A DNA stretch of 64,000 bases from DASXMT01 sp963781305. Lineage in GTDB: Bacteria; Actinomycetota; Acidimicrobiia; Acidimicrobiales; RAAP-2. Below the pieces are notes generated by a model, which did not search any database, was not told the origin of the DNA, and saw only the letters and a list, made by a program, of their open reading frames with translations. The position numbers and the translations under genes are program-made. The stretch spans positions 1,116,001 through 1,180,000 of the forward strand of contig CAWAFL010000011.1 of assembly GCA_963781305.1 (NCBI GenBank), given 5' to 3'. This document shows positions 18,101 to 26,151 of the stretch, one piece after another (position 1 is the first letter of the stretch; every line of letters starts with the position of its first letter).

Positions 18101-18566
18101 GAACGCTCGACAGACGTGGAGCGGGAGTGGGTGGGGCCCCGGGAACCCGGAGGACCAGGGGGTCCCGGGCGTCCCGGGGGTCCGTGTGGGAGGATCCGGA
18201 GTCCCTGATCACCGAGGGGCTCGCCATTGAGTCGTTCCTGACCAAGGTGAGCGATGGGGCTTGACCCGAGTTGATCGTTGGCTCCCCGGCCAGAACCAGG
18301 GCTACCGCGTGCTTGCAGTTCATCCCCACTGGACACGTGCACGTGGCCCGGAACTCAGATAGCTGTTCCGATGCCGAGCGGGTCAGGGTGACAGAGGCCA
18401 CATAGGGCTTCGCCGCTCCACCCTGGATCTCCCCGACCACGTGGGTGCCGCCTGGGCTCCACGTACGCTTCCTCACCGCACCGGCCTGGGCGTAGCCGAT
18501 GCCGCGTGCGAAGGTTCCCGATCCCACCAGCTGCTCCAATGCCTCCTCATCGGCGGCAGAGATCAT
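15129..18566 (-). CDS. SNF2-family DEAD/DEAH helicase with SWIM zinc finger
   Basis: 1145 residues. The N-terminal SWIM zinc finger is C76-x-C78-x5-C84-x-H86 (ATCTCPVGMNCKHAVALVL). A long middle region precedes the SNF2 ATPase: DDMGLGKTLQALALM (Walker A), FLDEAQFAKNRHSQ (Walker B variant DEAQ), AMSGTPIENN, and in the C-terminal lobe VLVFSQFTRFL, LISLKAGGFGLNLTEA and DRIHRIGQTRKVMVYRLVA. This HepA/RapA-like group remodels protein-DNA complexes; bacterial SWIM-SNF2 proteins are often linked to DNA repair or phage defence. No partner genes adjoin it, so a role in defence is not supported here. ATG 18566. Confidence 0.92.
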   Translation of the reverse strand: MISAADEEALEQLVGSGTFARGIGYAQAGAVRKRTWSPGGTHVVGEIQGGAAKPYVASVTLTRSASEQLSEFRATCTCPVGMNCKHAVALVLAGEPTINSGQAPSLTLVRNDSMASPSVIRDSGSSHTDPRDARDPLVLRVPGAPPTPAPRLSSVRPDPERTDWELPLQALIDSDGNEAEDVGATEIGLQIGLQFELVLEAGGPGRGGPGIRVRPVVPGRNGNWVRSGISWGNLDYFRYGPPPTGQAAERLLLVKELLALSRLSHRRGVYVYADEVVRLEAINSRRLWDLLGEARALGLPLLQSGRTARPITFLSSAAAVTVDVTRTETGLHVEPRIGIEHQSLPLQTSMLIGRPAHGIAWWEELPNSPHSRQPLGLGLAALATPVDDNLRAFLRMATVDVPHHDEERFVRALVPKLRRRVEVGSSDESVELPEVRAPTLVLTIDVGDGHRIGLTWARGTKGDGWRERLRAAPIRGRTAEDSLIDAATAVVRSVPDLIERTPVGDRLAPEAHLEGMAAVGFVRDLLPALEAIEGVEIERIGTVLDYREADAAPVVSLGGSESADNDWFDLTVTVSVGGEDVPFSELFVGLAEGQSHLILPSGTYFSLDREELRELAKLIAEARELHDVPGDGIRLSRFQVSLWEDLQQLGMVTAQARQWESAVRALAGAADGTEHPAPASLRATLRPYQHKGFNWLAFLYEHRLGGVLADDMGLGKTLQALALMCHTKERGLSDAPYLVVAPTSVVGNWAAECRRFAPDLDVVTITETQRRRRTTLEDVAAEVDVVITSYSLFRIEYDHYAAVEWAGLFLDEAQFAKNRHSQTYQRAKTLPVSYKVAMSGTPIENNLMELWSLLSIAAPGLFANPDRFGEHYRVPIEKRSDAERLAQLRRRIRPLLLRRTKEQVASDLPDKQEQVLELDLSPKHKQVYETYLQRERQKVLGLLDDMTKNRFEIFRSLTLLRQASLAVSLVDDKHAGVPSTKLDALMELLEDIVSDGHRVLVFSQFTRFLTLARDRIRAAGIDHCYLDGRTRNRPAVIAEFREGRAPAFLISLKAGGFGLNLTEADYCILLDPWWNPATEAQAVDRIHRIGQTRKVMVYRLVAKGTLEEKVMALKEKKAALFSNVMDGGGFESGAMTAADIRDLLD

Positions 18567-19283
18567 CGTGCCTCATTGGCGGGAAGGATCATCGTGCGCT
18601 GTCTCATCTGGTTCTCACGGCCGTCGAATCAAAGTAGCGCCTAGGTGCTTCATGCCAAGCGGATCACAGTGGCGCCTGGGTGCTCAGCCTCGGCGCGAAC
18701 ACGGCCCGGCGAACCAAGGTAGCGCCTGGGTGCTTCAGCCCCGGCGCGATCTGTCGGCCGTGCCCCGTGGGCCGGCGCGATTTGCCGGCCGACCTCCGTA
18801 GGCTGCGCTGAGAGCGCGCTCTGACGCCGGCCGCTGGAATCCAGATTGATGACCCGGCCCACGGCATCGATGAGAGCCATATGGGTGAAGGTCCGGCCGG
18901 CCTCGGCAAGTTTCGGCATCTCTGGGACAACCTGGCCCGCTACCTGGCGGGACAACCTCTTCAGCACGTCGTGCCGGACGGATACTGAGCGGCGCATGCA
19001 GACCTGCACGGCGACGAGCACGGCGAGGCGAGCGTGAGCGAACGGGCATGCCGATGCGAGCGGCGCTCAGGTGGTCGCAGCCCGAGGTAGGCAAGAAGAT
19101 GCCCCCCGGGTGGCATCGGGGTCTCCCTTACCTACCCGGCCAGCACCTCGAAACCGGCGCAGAAAAGCCGGCGCAGAAAAGGGAGTGGTAACTGAGCAGT
19201 ATGGACCCGGGTCGTCTCCCCACGCACAAGTCGCTTGATCACTTGATCGCAGCGAATTGTCTTGCGGTCGACCCTTACGACTC
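18564..19283. other. Repeat-rich gap, possible mobile-element remnant
   Basis: About 720 bases with no convincing gene. Seen are two direct copies of gatcatcgtgc (18564 and 18588 regions), three copies of GCGCCTRGGTGCT (about 18637, 18672, 18722) with flanking similarity, and a long imperfect hairpin at 19086-19136 (GGTAGG..GATGCC / GGCATC..CCTACC). A minus-strand frame around 18850-19020 reads VLKRLSRQVAGQVVPEMPKL and could be a coding fossil. Multiple short repeats of this kind occur at IS21-family ends, but no transposase is present. Confidence 0.4.
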
Positions 19284-19715
19284 TCAGACTCCGTACTTGT
19301 TCGACAGTTCGTTCGCGTAGGTGGTGACGTTGTTCAACTCGCTGGCACCTTTCTTCACCAGCTTGCTGTTGTTCTCCTTGACACCAGTGGCGACGTCATA
19401 CCCAGTCAGATGGAGCGCGTTCAGGAATTGCTTCCAGACCGGCTGGACGGCTGCGCTCGGGGGCTGTCCGAACCTGGCCAGGCTTGCTGAGTCAGCCTCA
19501 ATGCGCTTGGCATCGGCCACTCCAGCGTTCTGGTTGCCGGCGTTGGCATCCTTGGTGAGGCTACTGAGGTCGAGGCTGGTCGTGATCAGCGTCGGACCCA
19601 CGGTCTCCTTCCACTGCTGGAGCGTTGGTGTCGACGCCCCTGCCGTTGTCCCGAGTCCGACCGCCATGGTCAAAGCAACCATTCCAGTCGCTACCGCCAT
19701 CATGGGCTTCTTCAT
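19284..19715 (-). CDS. Small exported protein, function unknown
   Basis: 143 residues with a clear signal peptide: MKKPMMAVATG, hydrophobic VALTMAVGLG, and a cleavage site near TAGAS-TPTL. The mature part is helical and Lys/Asn/Asp-rich (SLDLSSLTKDANAGNQNAG, WKQFLNALHLTGYDVATGV), with no cysteines and no anchor. GGAAAGAG precedes the ATG. I do not recognise a named family; similar small actinobacterial proteins are annotated only as hypothetical. Stands alone. Confidence 0.75.
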   Translation of the reverse strand: MKKPMMAVATGMVALTMAVGLGTTAGASTPTLQQWKETVGPTLITTSLDLSSLTKDANAGNQNAGVADAKRIEADSASLARFGQPPSAAVQPVWKQFLNALHLTGYDVATGVKENNSKLVKKGASELNNVTTYANELSNKYGV

Positions 19716-19970
19716 CGTTGGCTCTTTCCTAGGTCAACAGCTTCACTCGATCGGAACGGTCGATCCTGTCGACGAGGAGGACGTCCCCCGCGTCGAGCAA
19801 GACATTGCGACGTCGACGAAGAGGACAGCCCGACCCGAGCGCCAAGATGCTGGACGCAGGATCCGACCGTCACCAGGCGCCGACGTCTGCCTTGTCACAG
19901 CCAGTGGGCTATGGAAGCTCGCCGTCCGTCAGGCCACCGAACGTGCCCGTCTGTTAGGGCCGAGGTGCGC

Positions 19971-20279
19971 TCACACCGTCTTGCGGAATTCGACCCCTTC
20001 GCCCAGCAGGCGAGTGGTCTCGGCGATGTCATTGACCGGGACGATCTCAAAGTCCAGGAAAGGACCGAACTTGGCAGCAGCCTCGCCGAGGGAATCCGGA
20101 TTGTCCGTCTCAACGACGGCGTAGCCGCCGGTACCATCCAACCGCCCTAGGAACTGGTGGAACGTTTCGTCAGCGGGTGGGGCCCATTTGCTGAAGACCT
20201 GTAGGGTGCGCTCCGAGGCTGCCTCGTTGTCGGCACCGGAGCCTCCAGGCCGAACTCGCCAAGTCACCATGAATTTCAT
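19971..20279 (-). CDS. DUF3303 family protein
   Basis: 102 residues: MKFMVTWRVRPG, then FSKWAPPADETFHQFLGRLDG, GGYAVVETDN and AKFGPFLDFEIVPVNDI. This is the DUF3303 pattern, a ferredoxin-like alpha/beta fold related to dimeric alpha-beta barrel proteins. Function is unknown. Monocistronic. Confidence 0.82.
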   Translation of the reverse strand: MKFMVTWRVRPGGSGADNEAASERTLQVFSKWAPPADETFHQFLGRLDGTGGYAVVETDNPDSLGEAAAKFGPFLDFEIVPVNDIAETTRLLGEGVEFRKTV

Positions 20280-20627
20280 AGTTTGTGCCCTCCCTCAATT
20301 GCCCCTGATTTCAATAGCCCTGATTTGCGCCCCGGTAGAGGAGCACCTCTCTCAGTGAGTATGCGCCTACATTCAGAGGGAATCAAGGGAGTGCAGACCT
20401 TGAGGCGGGCCGGACCGATCGGAGTGGGACCTCTGCTTGTGGGACAAAGCCCGCACAGCGTCCGGTCGAAGCAGGCAGCCTCCTGGGTCGACCAGATCGT
20501 GGGTCGACAAGAGGGCCAAGTGCTGCGGGCCGAGCTTTGAGAACCAATCCGGGAGTCTGCCTAACGCAGACCGGCGCACCGGCCGGCTTACCTGCTCAGG
20601 CCGGCCAGCTCATGGGTGACCAGCTGT
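20280..20627. other. Intergenic, no feature seen
   Basis: About 350 bases upstream of the DUF3303 gene and downstream of msrB. Open frames here are short and have no recognisable sequence character. The promoter for DUF3303 should lie at its left end. Confidence 0.5.
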
Positions 20628-21068
20628 CTACGAAGTCTCCTCGGTCTCCGAACCATCCTTTGGCTCGAAGTCGAGCGCCAACGAGTTCATGCAGTACCGG
20701 AGGCCGGTGGGCTTGGGCCCGTCGGGGAAGACGTGGCCCAGGTGCCCGCCGCAGCGCGCACAGGTGGCCTCTGTGCGCAGCATGCCGTGGCTGCGGTCGG
20801 TGTGCTCCTCCACTGCTCCCTGGTTGACGGCCTCGTAGAAGCTGGGCCAACCCGTTCCCGACTCGAACTTGGTGCCCGCCCTGAACAACTCGGCCCCGCA
20901 CCCGCCGCAGGTGAACACGCCGTCGCCGTCGACGTGGAGGAGCTCCCCGGACCAGGCCGGCTCGGTGCCCTTCTGGCGCAACACGGCGTAGCGCTCGGGC
21001 GACAGCCGCTCCTGCCACTCCTTGTCGGTCAGCTCCACCTTGCCCGTCGTACCTGTTACGTCTGTCAT
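20628..21068 (-). CDS. msrB: Peptide-methionine (R)-S-oxide reductase
   Basis: 146 residues. Repairs oxidised methionine in proteins. Zinc-binding CGGC (FTCGGCGAELF) and CARCGGHLGHVFPDG are present, together with the catalytic RYCMNSLALDF. The N-terminal block ELTDKEWQERLSPERYAVLRQ is typical. ATG 21068 is chosen over an ATG 12 codons upstream because GGAAGGAC lies just before it. Not in an operon; fits with the oxidative-stress genes elsewhere in the window. Confidence 0.94.
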   Translation of the reverse strand: MTDVTGTTGKVELTDKEWQERLSPERYAVLRQKGTEPAWSGELLHVDGDGVFTCGGCGAELFRAGTKFESGTGWPSFYEAVNQGAVEEHTDRSHGMLRTEATCARCGGHLGHVFPDGPKPTGLRYCMNSLALDFEPKDGSETEETS

Positions 21069-21401
21069 GCCTGTCCTTCCATGTCCGCCCACCACTGTCC
21101 GCAACCGGCGGACCTACCATCAAGTTAAACCTCTCCCTGTTGAGAGATGTTCCCGCCCATCCCAGGCCCGGAGCTCCTCAGTTGACGCTGCCGCCTGAAC
21201 CCGTCGCCGATGGCCAGTGGGGGTTGCGCACTGGCGGCCTACGACCCACGGGCCGGTAGAGCACGCTGGGTGCTGGTTCGGAAGCTGGCAGGTGAGCCGA
21301 ACGCCGATTCGCGCACCCGCGCGGGTAGTGAGATACTCGTCTTTCGGCGCTCGCGAACCGACGACCGGCGTAGCCAGCCTGTCACATCAAGGAGGACCCG
21401 C
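21069..21401. other. Divergent intergenic region, no distinct sites called
   Basis: About 330 bases between msrB and the divergent TIGR03086 gene. The only clear element is the ribosome site AAGGAGGA (21389-21396) of the rightward gene. Confidence 0.5.
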
Positions 21402-22004
21402 ATGGCCGATTCTGACCGCCGAAGCACGTTGTTGGATTCTTACGAGAACGCTGCGGTGATCGTGTCAGGCATAGACGCTGACGAGCTCGGCCACCCAACA
21501 CCGTGCCCCAACTACGACGTGGCCGGGCTGATCGACCACCTCGTCGAAGCGGGCCACCGGGCGGCCGCTCTCGGCAGCGGGCAGGCACCCCCGCCCGGAG
21601 ACAAGTCCCCTCACGTGGAGCTCTCCGACGCGCCCGGTCAGATACGTAGGGCTGCGAAAGAGGCGGCACAAGCATGGGACGACCATTCCAGCTTGTCGTT
21701 GAGGCACACAATGCCGTGGGGCGAGGAGTACACGGGAGCCACCCTGGTGGACATGTACCTGGCAGAGCTGGCCGCACACGCCTGGGACTTGGCCAGGGCC
21801 ACCGGACAGATCGACAAGTTGGACCCTTCCCTCGCCTTGCCGGCACTCGACGGGGCACGGGCCATGATCAAACCCCAGTACCGCAACATGGTCGAGCCAG
21901 GAACCCCTTTTGGGGCGGAGGTCTACGCAGCTCCCGGTGCTGATGACTGGGAACGCCTCGCCGCCTTCATGGGACGCGACCCACGGACAACGCTCGGTCT
22001 CTAA
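21402..22004 (+). CDS. TIGR03086-type metal-binding protein (DinB/mycothiol fold)
   Basis: 200 residues. The first 150 form a DinB-like four-helix bundle, with HPTPCPNYDVAGLIDHLVEAGHRAA carrying the first metal histidine (split here as PCPNYDVAGLIDHL) and MYLAELAAHAWDLARATGQ the later histidine. The end, GAEVYAAPGADDWERLAAFM, is the TIGR03086 signature. Members probably use mycothiol as cofactor in detoxification. AAGGAGGA precedes ATG 21402. Confidence 0.88.
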   Translation: MADSDRRSTLLDSYENAAVIVSGIDADELGHPTPCPNYDVAGLIDHLVEAGHRAAALGSGQAPPPGDKSPHVELSDAPGQIRRAAKEAAQAWDDHSSLSLRHTMPWGEEYTGATLVDMYLAELAAHAWDLARATGQIDKLDPSLALPALDGARAMIKPQYRNMVEPGTPFGAEVYAAPGADDWERLAAFMGRDPRTTLGL

Positions 22005-22098
22005 GGGTCGAGCGGGGAGCCGGGCCGTTGCCGTGTACACCAAGCCAGTGGATTCTGATCAAAGGACCTCCAGCAGGCGGGTGATGTCCGCCCTTCGT

Positions 22099-22749
22099 TC
22101 AGGCACCCGTTTGTTGTCCGCCTTGCAACCCGTCCCGCTTGTTCGATATGTCGCCGAAGACGTGCTCCACGAACATGGCGACAGCGTCGTCTATGAGGCC
22201 CAGGTAGCGGTGACCGCCGGGATCGTTGGCTAACTGTTGGCTCGACAGTCCGGCCATGAGAGCCGTCCAGAGGTCAAAGTCGGCCAGGGTGCTCAGCCCC
22301 ACGTCGGTGAGGATCGAGCGGCCCCGGTTGAACACCTCGACGGCAACCGCGTACGAGTCGGGTGAGGGTTCGAACTCTGGGATCGTGCGCAGGAAGAGGA
22401 GCTCGTAGCGCGCCTGATCTTCGGCGGCGAAGCTCACGAAGACGTGTGCAAGCTCGCTCAAGGTGCGGATGGGGTCGTCACTGACCGCGAGTCGTTGGAA
22501 GCGCGCCAGGAGCTCGCGGTTGCCATCGGCAAAGAGGTGGTCATAGACCGAGTGCTTCGAGGCGAAGTACGTGTAGAGCGATTGGGGCTCCATGTCCATG
22601 ACCCGAGCCAATGCCCTCAAAGAGAGGGCATTGAGGCCGTCGGCCCGCACCATCCTCCAGGCCGCGGCGAGGATCTCCTGCTTGGTCGCCTGATGACGCG
22701 CATGCCTGCGGTCTCGACGGGGCTGTTCCACGGCTGGCTCTTGGATCAC
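22099..22749 (-). CDS. TetR/AcrR family regulator with WHG-type ligand domain
   Basis: 216 residues. HTH in residues ~20-65: KQEILAAAWRMVRADGLNAL, then RALARVMDMEPQSLYTYFAS. The C-terminal half resembles the WHG domain group. It is divergent from a mycothiol-type enzyme and an ABM monooxygenase, with only 59 bases between starts, so it most likely represses that pair and itself in response to a small toxic molecule. Confidence 0.88.
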   Translation of the reverse strand: MIQEPAVEQPRRDRRHARHQATKQEILAAAWRMVRADGLNALSLRALARVMDMEPQSLYTYFASKHSVYDHLFADGNRELLARFQRLAVSDDPIRTLSELAHVFVSFAAEDQARYELLFLRTIPEFEPSPDSYAVAVEVFNRGRSILTDVGLSTLADFDLWTALMAGLSSQQLANDPGGHRYLGLIDDAVAMFVEHVFGDISNKRDGLQGGQQTGA

Positions 22750-22752
22750 ACA

Positions 22753-22808
22753 TTGACCTTAGCCGAATACTGTGCGATACTCCTGACACCATTCGGAGGG
22801 GAGAGGCC
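22753..22808 (+). promoter_or_regulatory. Sigma-70-type promoter and RBS of the mycothiol-enzyme operon
   Basis: TTGACC (22753-22758), a 17-base spacer and GATACT (22776-22781) form a good housekeeping promoter, followed by GGAGGGGAGA before ATG 22809. It lies in the short divergent gap with tetR, where the repressor would be expected to bind. Confidence 0.65.
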
Positions 22809-23558
22809 ATGGGAATAGCGACGGCCGGGACGAGACAGGCGCCGCTTCGGCACGCGGACGCGATGGTGCTGGCCGAGACCGAGTTCGCCCGCATGGTCGC
22901 GCAACTCCGCAGCCTGTCAGCGGAGGATTGGGGCAAGCCCACCGCGTGCGACCTTTGGGATGTACGCGCCATGGCCTCCCATGTGCTTGGCATGGCCGAA
23001 GCACAAGCATCGCTGCGCCAGTTCGCTCACGACTTCCGAGCGGCCCGCAACAGGGCAAGCGGAAAGATGATCGATGCCATGACCGCCACCCAGGTCGATG
23101 AGCGAGCTGCCATGACGCCGGATGCCATTGTCGACGGTCTGGCGGCCACAGCGCCCAAGGCGGTCAAGGCCCGTCGGCGCACGCCAGCTCTGCTCCGCCG
23201 TGTCGTCCGAATGAAGCAGGATCCGCCGTTCGAGGCAGAGAAGTGGCAGTTCGGCTATCTGGTCGACACGATCTTCACTCGCGACACCTGGATGCACCGC
23301 CTCGACATCAGTCGCGCCACGGGTGCGCCCATGGCTCTCACCCCATCCCATGACGGCCTCCTCGTGGCCGACGTCGTCGCCGAGTGGGGCCGACGCCATG
23401 GCCAGGCTTTCTCGCTGATCCTGACCGGCCCTGCTGGCGGTCGCTGGCAGGTGGGCGGCGTCGAGGAACAGCTTGAGCTCGACGCCGTCGACTTCTGTTT
23501 GGCCGTTGGCGGACGCCAGCCGGGCACGGGATTACTCAACACGGAGGTACCGTTCTGA
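22809..23558 (+). CDS. Maleylpyruvate isomerase-family mycothiol-dependent enzyme
   Basis: 249 residues. N-terminal DinB-like bundle with WGKPTACDLWDVRAMASHVLG carrying the first metal His (motif shown in parts: CDLWDVRAMASHVLG) and later TIFTRDTWMHRLDISRATG with the second. The C-terminal domain (LTGPAGGRWQVGG and so on) is the usual SCP2-like cap. Expected to use mycothiol to isomerise or detoxify a small molecule. It overlaps the next gene by one base (TGATG), so they are coupled, and both are probably controlled by the divergent TetR. Confidence 0.85.
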   Translation: MGIATAGTRQAPLRHADAMVLAETEFARMVAQLRSLSAEDWGKPTACDLWDVRAMASHVLGMAEAQASLRQFAHDFRAARNRASGKMIDAMTATQVDERAAMTPDAIVDGLAATAPKAVKARRRTPALLRRVVRMKQDPPFEAEKWQFGYLVDTIFTRDTWMHRLDISRATGAPMALTPSHDGLLVADVVAEWGRRHGQAFSLILTGPAGGRWQVGGVEEQLELDAVDFCLAVGGRQPGTGLLNTEVPF

Positions 23559-23851
23559 TGAGCATCACCCACATGACCGAGTTTCACGCCGCATCGGGTC
23601 AGGAGAATACGCTCGAACTGCTGCTGATCGAGGGCCGGAACCGCATGCGGGCGGCCGACGGTTGCGAGTCCTTTGAGCTCTATCGCGACCGGGACGACGA
23701 CCTCGCCTTCACCTTCATCCAGCGTTGGGCCTCCTCTGAGGCTCACGATGCCGCCTTCGGCGAACGCATCGTCCAGACTGGTCATCTCGAAAAGGTCATG
23801 GCCGGACTGGGGCAACCCCTCGCGCAGCGCACGTATGTCATGGTGAACTGA
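23558..23851 (+). CDS. Antibiotic biosynthesis monooxygenase (ABM) domain protein
   Basis: 97 residues forming one dimeric alpha-beta barrel: ITHMTEFHAASGQENTLELL, CESFELYRDRDDD, and FTFIQRWASSEAHDAAF. These cofactor-free oxygenases act on quinones or polyketides; many are general redox-stress proteins. Coupled to the upstream mycothiol-type enzyme. Confidence 0.85.
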   Translation: MSITHMTEFHAASGQENTLELLLIEGRNRMRAADGCESFELYRDRDDDLAFTFIQRWASSEAHDAAFGERIVQTGHLEKVMAGLGQPLAQRTYVMVN

Positions 23852-24024
23852 GCCTCGGCCACTACGAGACCGGTCCGTCCCCACCGGTGCGGCAACTAGA
23901 GGTTGACTTGCCGTCACGATTGTCAGAGCCCGATTGCCAATCCGTCGACCGGATCAAGCCCAGGTAATGTCCTCCGGGGCCAGTTTGCACTTCCCTGGCC
24001 GCGCCGGCAACGAGCAACGGAGCC

Positions 24025-25224
24025 ATGGACCTACGAGACCAACCTGAAGACGAGGCCTTCCGCAAGGAAGTGCGCGCCTGGCTGACCGATCACGTGGTCG
24101 GCGAGTTCGCCGCGCTCGGTGGCCGAGGGGGGTCCGGGGACGAGACCTACGGGTTCGAGACCCGCCTGCGCTGGGAGAAGGTGCTGGCCGAGGCGGGCTG
24201 GACCGGTCTGGGCTGGCCCACCGAATACGGGGGGCGGGGGGCGTCCATCGCCCACCAGGTCATCTTCAACGAGGAGTACGTGAAGGCCAAAGCCCCGGGC
24301 CGGGTCAACGTGATGGGGGAGGGTCTGATCGCCCCCACCATCATCCACTACGGCACGCCCGAGCAGAAGGAGCGCTTCCTTCCGGCCATCCGCAACGGCA
24401 CCGAGCTGTGGTGCCAGGGGTACTCCGAGCCCAACGCCGGGAGCGACCTGGCCAACGTGTCCACCAAGGCAGTGCTGGACGGGGACGAGTGGGTGGTCAC
24501 CGGCCAGAAGGTGTGGACGTCGTTGGCCCACACCGCAGACTGGTGCTTCGTCGTGTGCCGCACCGAGCCCGGGTCGGTTCGACACAAGGGACTCTCCTAC
24601 CTGCTCGTTCCCATGCGCCAGCCCGGGATCGAGGTCCGCCCCATCACCCAGCTCACCCGGACCTCGGAGTTCAACGAGGTGTTCTTCGACGGGGCCCGGA
24701 CGGCCCGGGAGAACGTGCTCGGCGAGGTGGGGGATGGGTGGCGCGTCGCCTTGGCCACCCTGGCCTTCGAGCGGGGGGTGGCCCTCCTCGGCCACCAACT
24801 GACCTTCCGCCGGGAGCTCGACCATCTGATCGAGCTGGCCCGGGCCAACGGCAAGGCCGTCGACCCGGTGACGCGCCAGCGGCTGGCCGCCGCCTACGCC
24901 GAGCTCGAGATCTTGCGGTACAACACGCTGCGCAGCCTGTCCAACATCGACGGCCCGGTGGCGCCTCCCGAGGCCTCGATCATCAAGCTGTACTGGGCCA
25001 CCTGGCACCGCGCCCTGGGCGAGCTGGCCATGGACATCATCGGCCCGGCCTCGATGGTGGCCGAGGGCTTCCCGTACGAGCTCGACGAGGTCCAGCGCTC
25101 GTTCCTGTTCAGTCGGTCCGAGACCATCTACGGCGGGTCCAATGAGATCCAAAAGAACATCATCGGCGAGCGGGTCCTGGGGCTGCCGCCCGAGCCCAAG
25201 GCCGAAGTGAAACCCCGCATATAG
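24025..25224 (+). CDS. fadE30: Acyl-CoA dehydrogenase, FadE30-like
   Basis: 399 residues, full acyl-CoA dehydrogenase: N-terminal helices (FRKEVRAWLTDHVVGEFAAL), beta domain ELWCQGYSEPNAGSDLA and VTGQKVWTSLAHTADWCFV, C-terminal ETIYGGSNEIQKNIIGERVLG. From memory these blocks match M. tuberculosis FadE30 closely, which dehydrogenates the CoA ester of the steroid-derived HIP acid. The next gene resembles IpdF, and fadE30 and ipdF are neighbours in mycobacteria too, which supports the assignment. FAD-dependent, cytoplasmic. 60 bases separate it from the IpdF-like gene, so an operon is likely. Confidence 0.85.
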   Translation: MDLRDQPEDEAFRKEVRAWLTDHVVGEFAALGGRGGSGDETYGFETRLRWEKVLAEAGWTGLGWPTEYGGRGASIAHQVIFNEEYVKAKAPGRVNVMGEGLIAPTIIHYGTPEQKERFLPAIRNGTELWCQGYSEPNAGSDLANVSTKAVLDGDEWVVTGQKVWTSLAHTADWCFVVCRTEPGSVRHKGLSYLLVPMRQPGIEVRPITQLTRTSEFNEVFFDGARTARENVLGEVGDGWRVALATLAFERGVALLGHQLTFRRELDHLIELARANGKAVDPVTRQRLAAAYAELEILRYNTLRSLSNIDGPVAPPEASIIKLYWATWHRALGELAMDIIGPASMVAEGFPYELDEVQRSFLFSRSETIYGGSNEIQKNIIGERVLGLPPEPKAEVKPRI

Positions 25225-25284
25225 CCCACAAATGACTAAGCCCACACAGCCCACGCCCACATCCAACCCCGAAGGGGACTCCTG

Positions 25285-26085
25285 ATGACCGATGACCGCA
25301 CGGCGCCCGTTCCTCCCAACCCGCCACCGGGGCACGGGCTGCTGGAGGGCAAGATCGTCGTGATCACCGCGGCGGCGGGCACCGGCATCGGGTTCGCCAC
25401 GGCCAAACGATGCATCGAGGAGGGGGCCACGGTGGTGGTGTCCGATGCCCACGAGCGGCGTCTGGGCGAGACCGCCGATCAACTGGCCGAGCTGGCCGGG
25501 GGCAACCGCCCGCTGGCGCTGCGCTGCGACGTCACCGACGAGGCCCAGGTCCAGAACCTCTACGACGCCACCGTCGACGCCCACGGGCGCTTCGACGTTG
25601 CCGTGAACAACGCCGGCCTGGGGGGACAGGCCGACATCGTCGAGATGACCGACGAGCAGTGGTCGAAGGTACTCGACATCACCCTCACCGGTACCTTCCG
25701 GTGCATGCGCGCTGCGCTGGGCCACCTCTACGCCCTGGGCGGCGGGGTGATCGTGAACAACGCTTCAGTTCTGGGCTGGAGGGCCCAGGCCGGCCAAGCC
25801 CACTACGCCGCGGCCAAGGCCGGGGTCATGGCCCTGACCCGGTGCAGCGCGGTAGAGGCCGCCCCCTACAACGTGCGGGTCAATGCGGTCTCGCCGAGCC
25901 TGGCCCACCACCCTTTCTTGAGCAAGGTGATGGCCGAGGAGGAGCTGGAGGAGCTCAGCCGCAAGGAGGTCCTCGGGCGGGCGGCCGAGCCCTGGGAAGT
26001 GGCCAATGTCATCGTCTTTTTGGCCAGCCAGTACGCCACCTTCATGACCGGTGAGGTGGTCTCGGTGTCGAGCCAGCACCCCTGA
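25285..26085 (+). CDS. ipdF: SDR oxidoreductase, IpdF-like
   Basis: 266 residues. Cofactor motif VVITAAAGTGIGFATAKR (an unusual TAAAGTGIG in place of TGASxGIG), NNAG, catalytic S in VNNASVLGWRAQ and YAAAKAGVMALTRCSAVEAA. The odd glycine motif, the WRAQ block and the C-terminal TGEVVSVSSQHP match mycobacterial IpdF, which oxidises the 5-hydroxy group of HIP-CoA in steroid CD-ring breakdown. Follows the FadE30-like gene with AAGGGGA before the ATG. Another beta-hydroxyacyl-CoA substrate is possible. Confidence 0.85.
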   Translation: MTDDRTAPVPPNPPPGHGLLEGKIVVITAAAGTGIGFATAKRCIEEGATVVVSDAHERRLGETADQLAELAGGNRPLALRCDVTDEAQVQNLYDATVDAHGRFDVAVNNAGLGGQADIVEMTDEQWSKVLDITLTGTFRCMRAALGHLYALGGGVIVNNASVLGWRAQAGQAHYAAAKAGVMALTRCSAVEAAPYNVRVNAVSPSLAHHPFLSKVMAEEELEELSRKEVLGRAAEPWEVANVIVFLASQYATFMTGEVVSVSSQHP

Positions 26086-26092
26086 GCGGACC

Positions 26093-26116
26093 GCGGCCGC
26101 CCTGCGGCGCGGCCGC
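26093..26116. terminator. GC-rich hairpin between convergent genes
   Basis: GCGGCCGC (26093-26100) pairs with a second copy (26109-26116) over an 8-base loop, with outer GGACC/GGTCC able to extend the stem. Placed between the IpdF-like gene and the convergent LuxR-type regulator. Confidence 0.6.
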
Positions 26117-26151
26117 CGGGAGGGGTCCGAGCCGCGCCCCTGTCGCCGGAC

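Noticed and set aside
18650..19021. A 123-residue minus-strand ORF in the repeat-rich gap
   Set aside because: Only its first ~60 residues look protein-like and the rest is repeat translation; kept as a possible fossil, not a gene.
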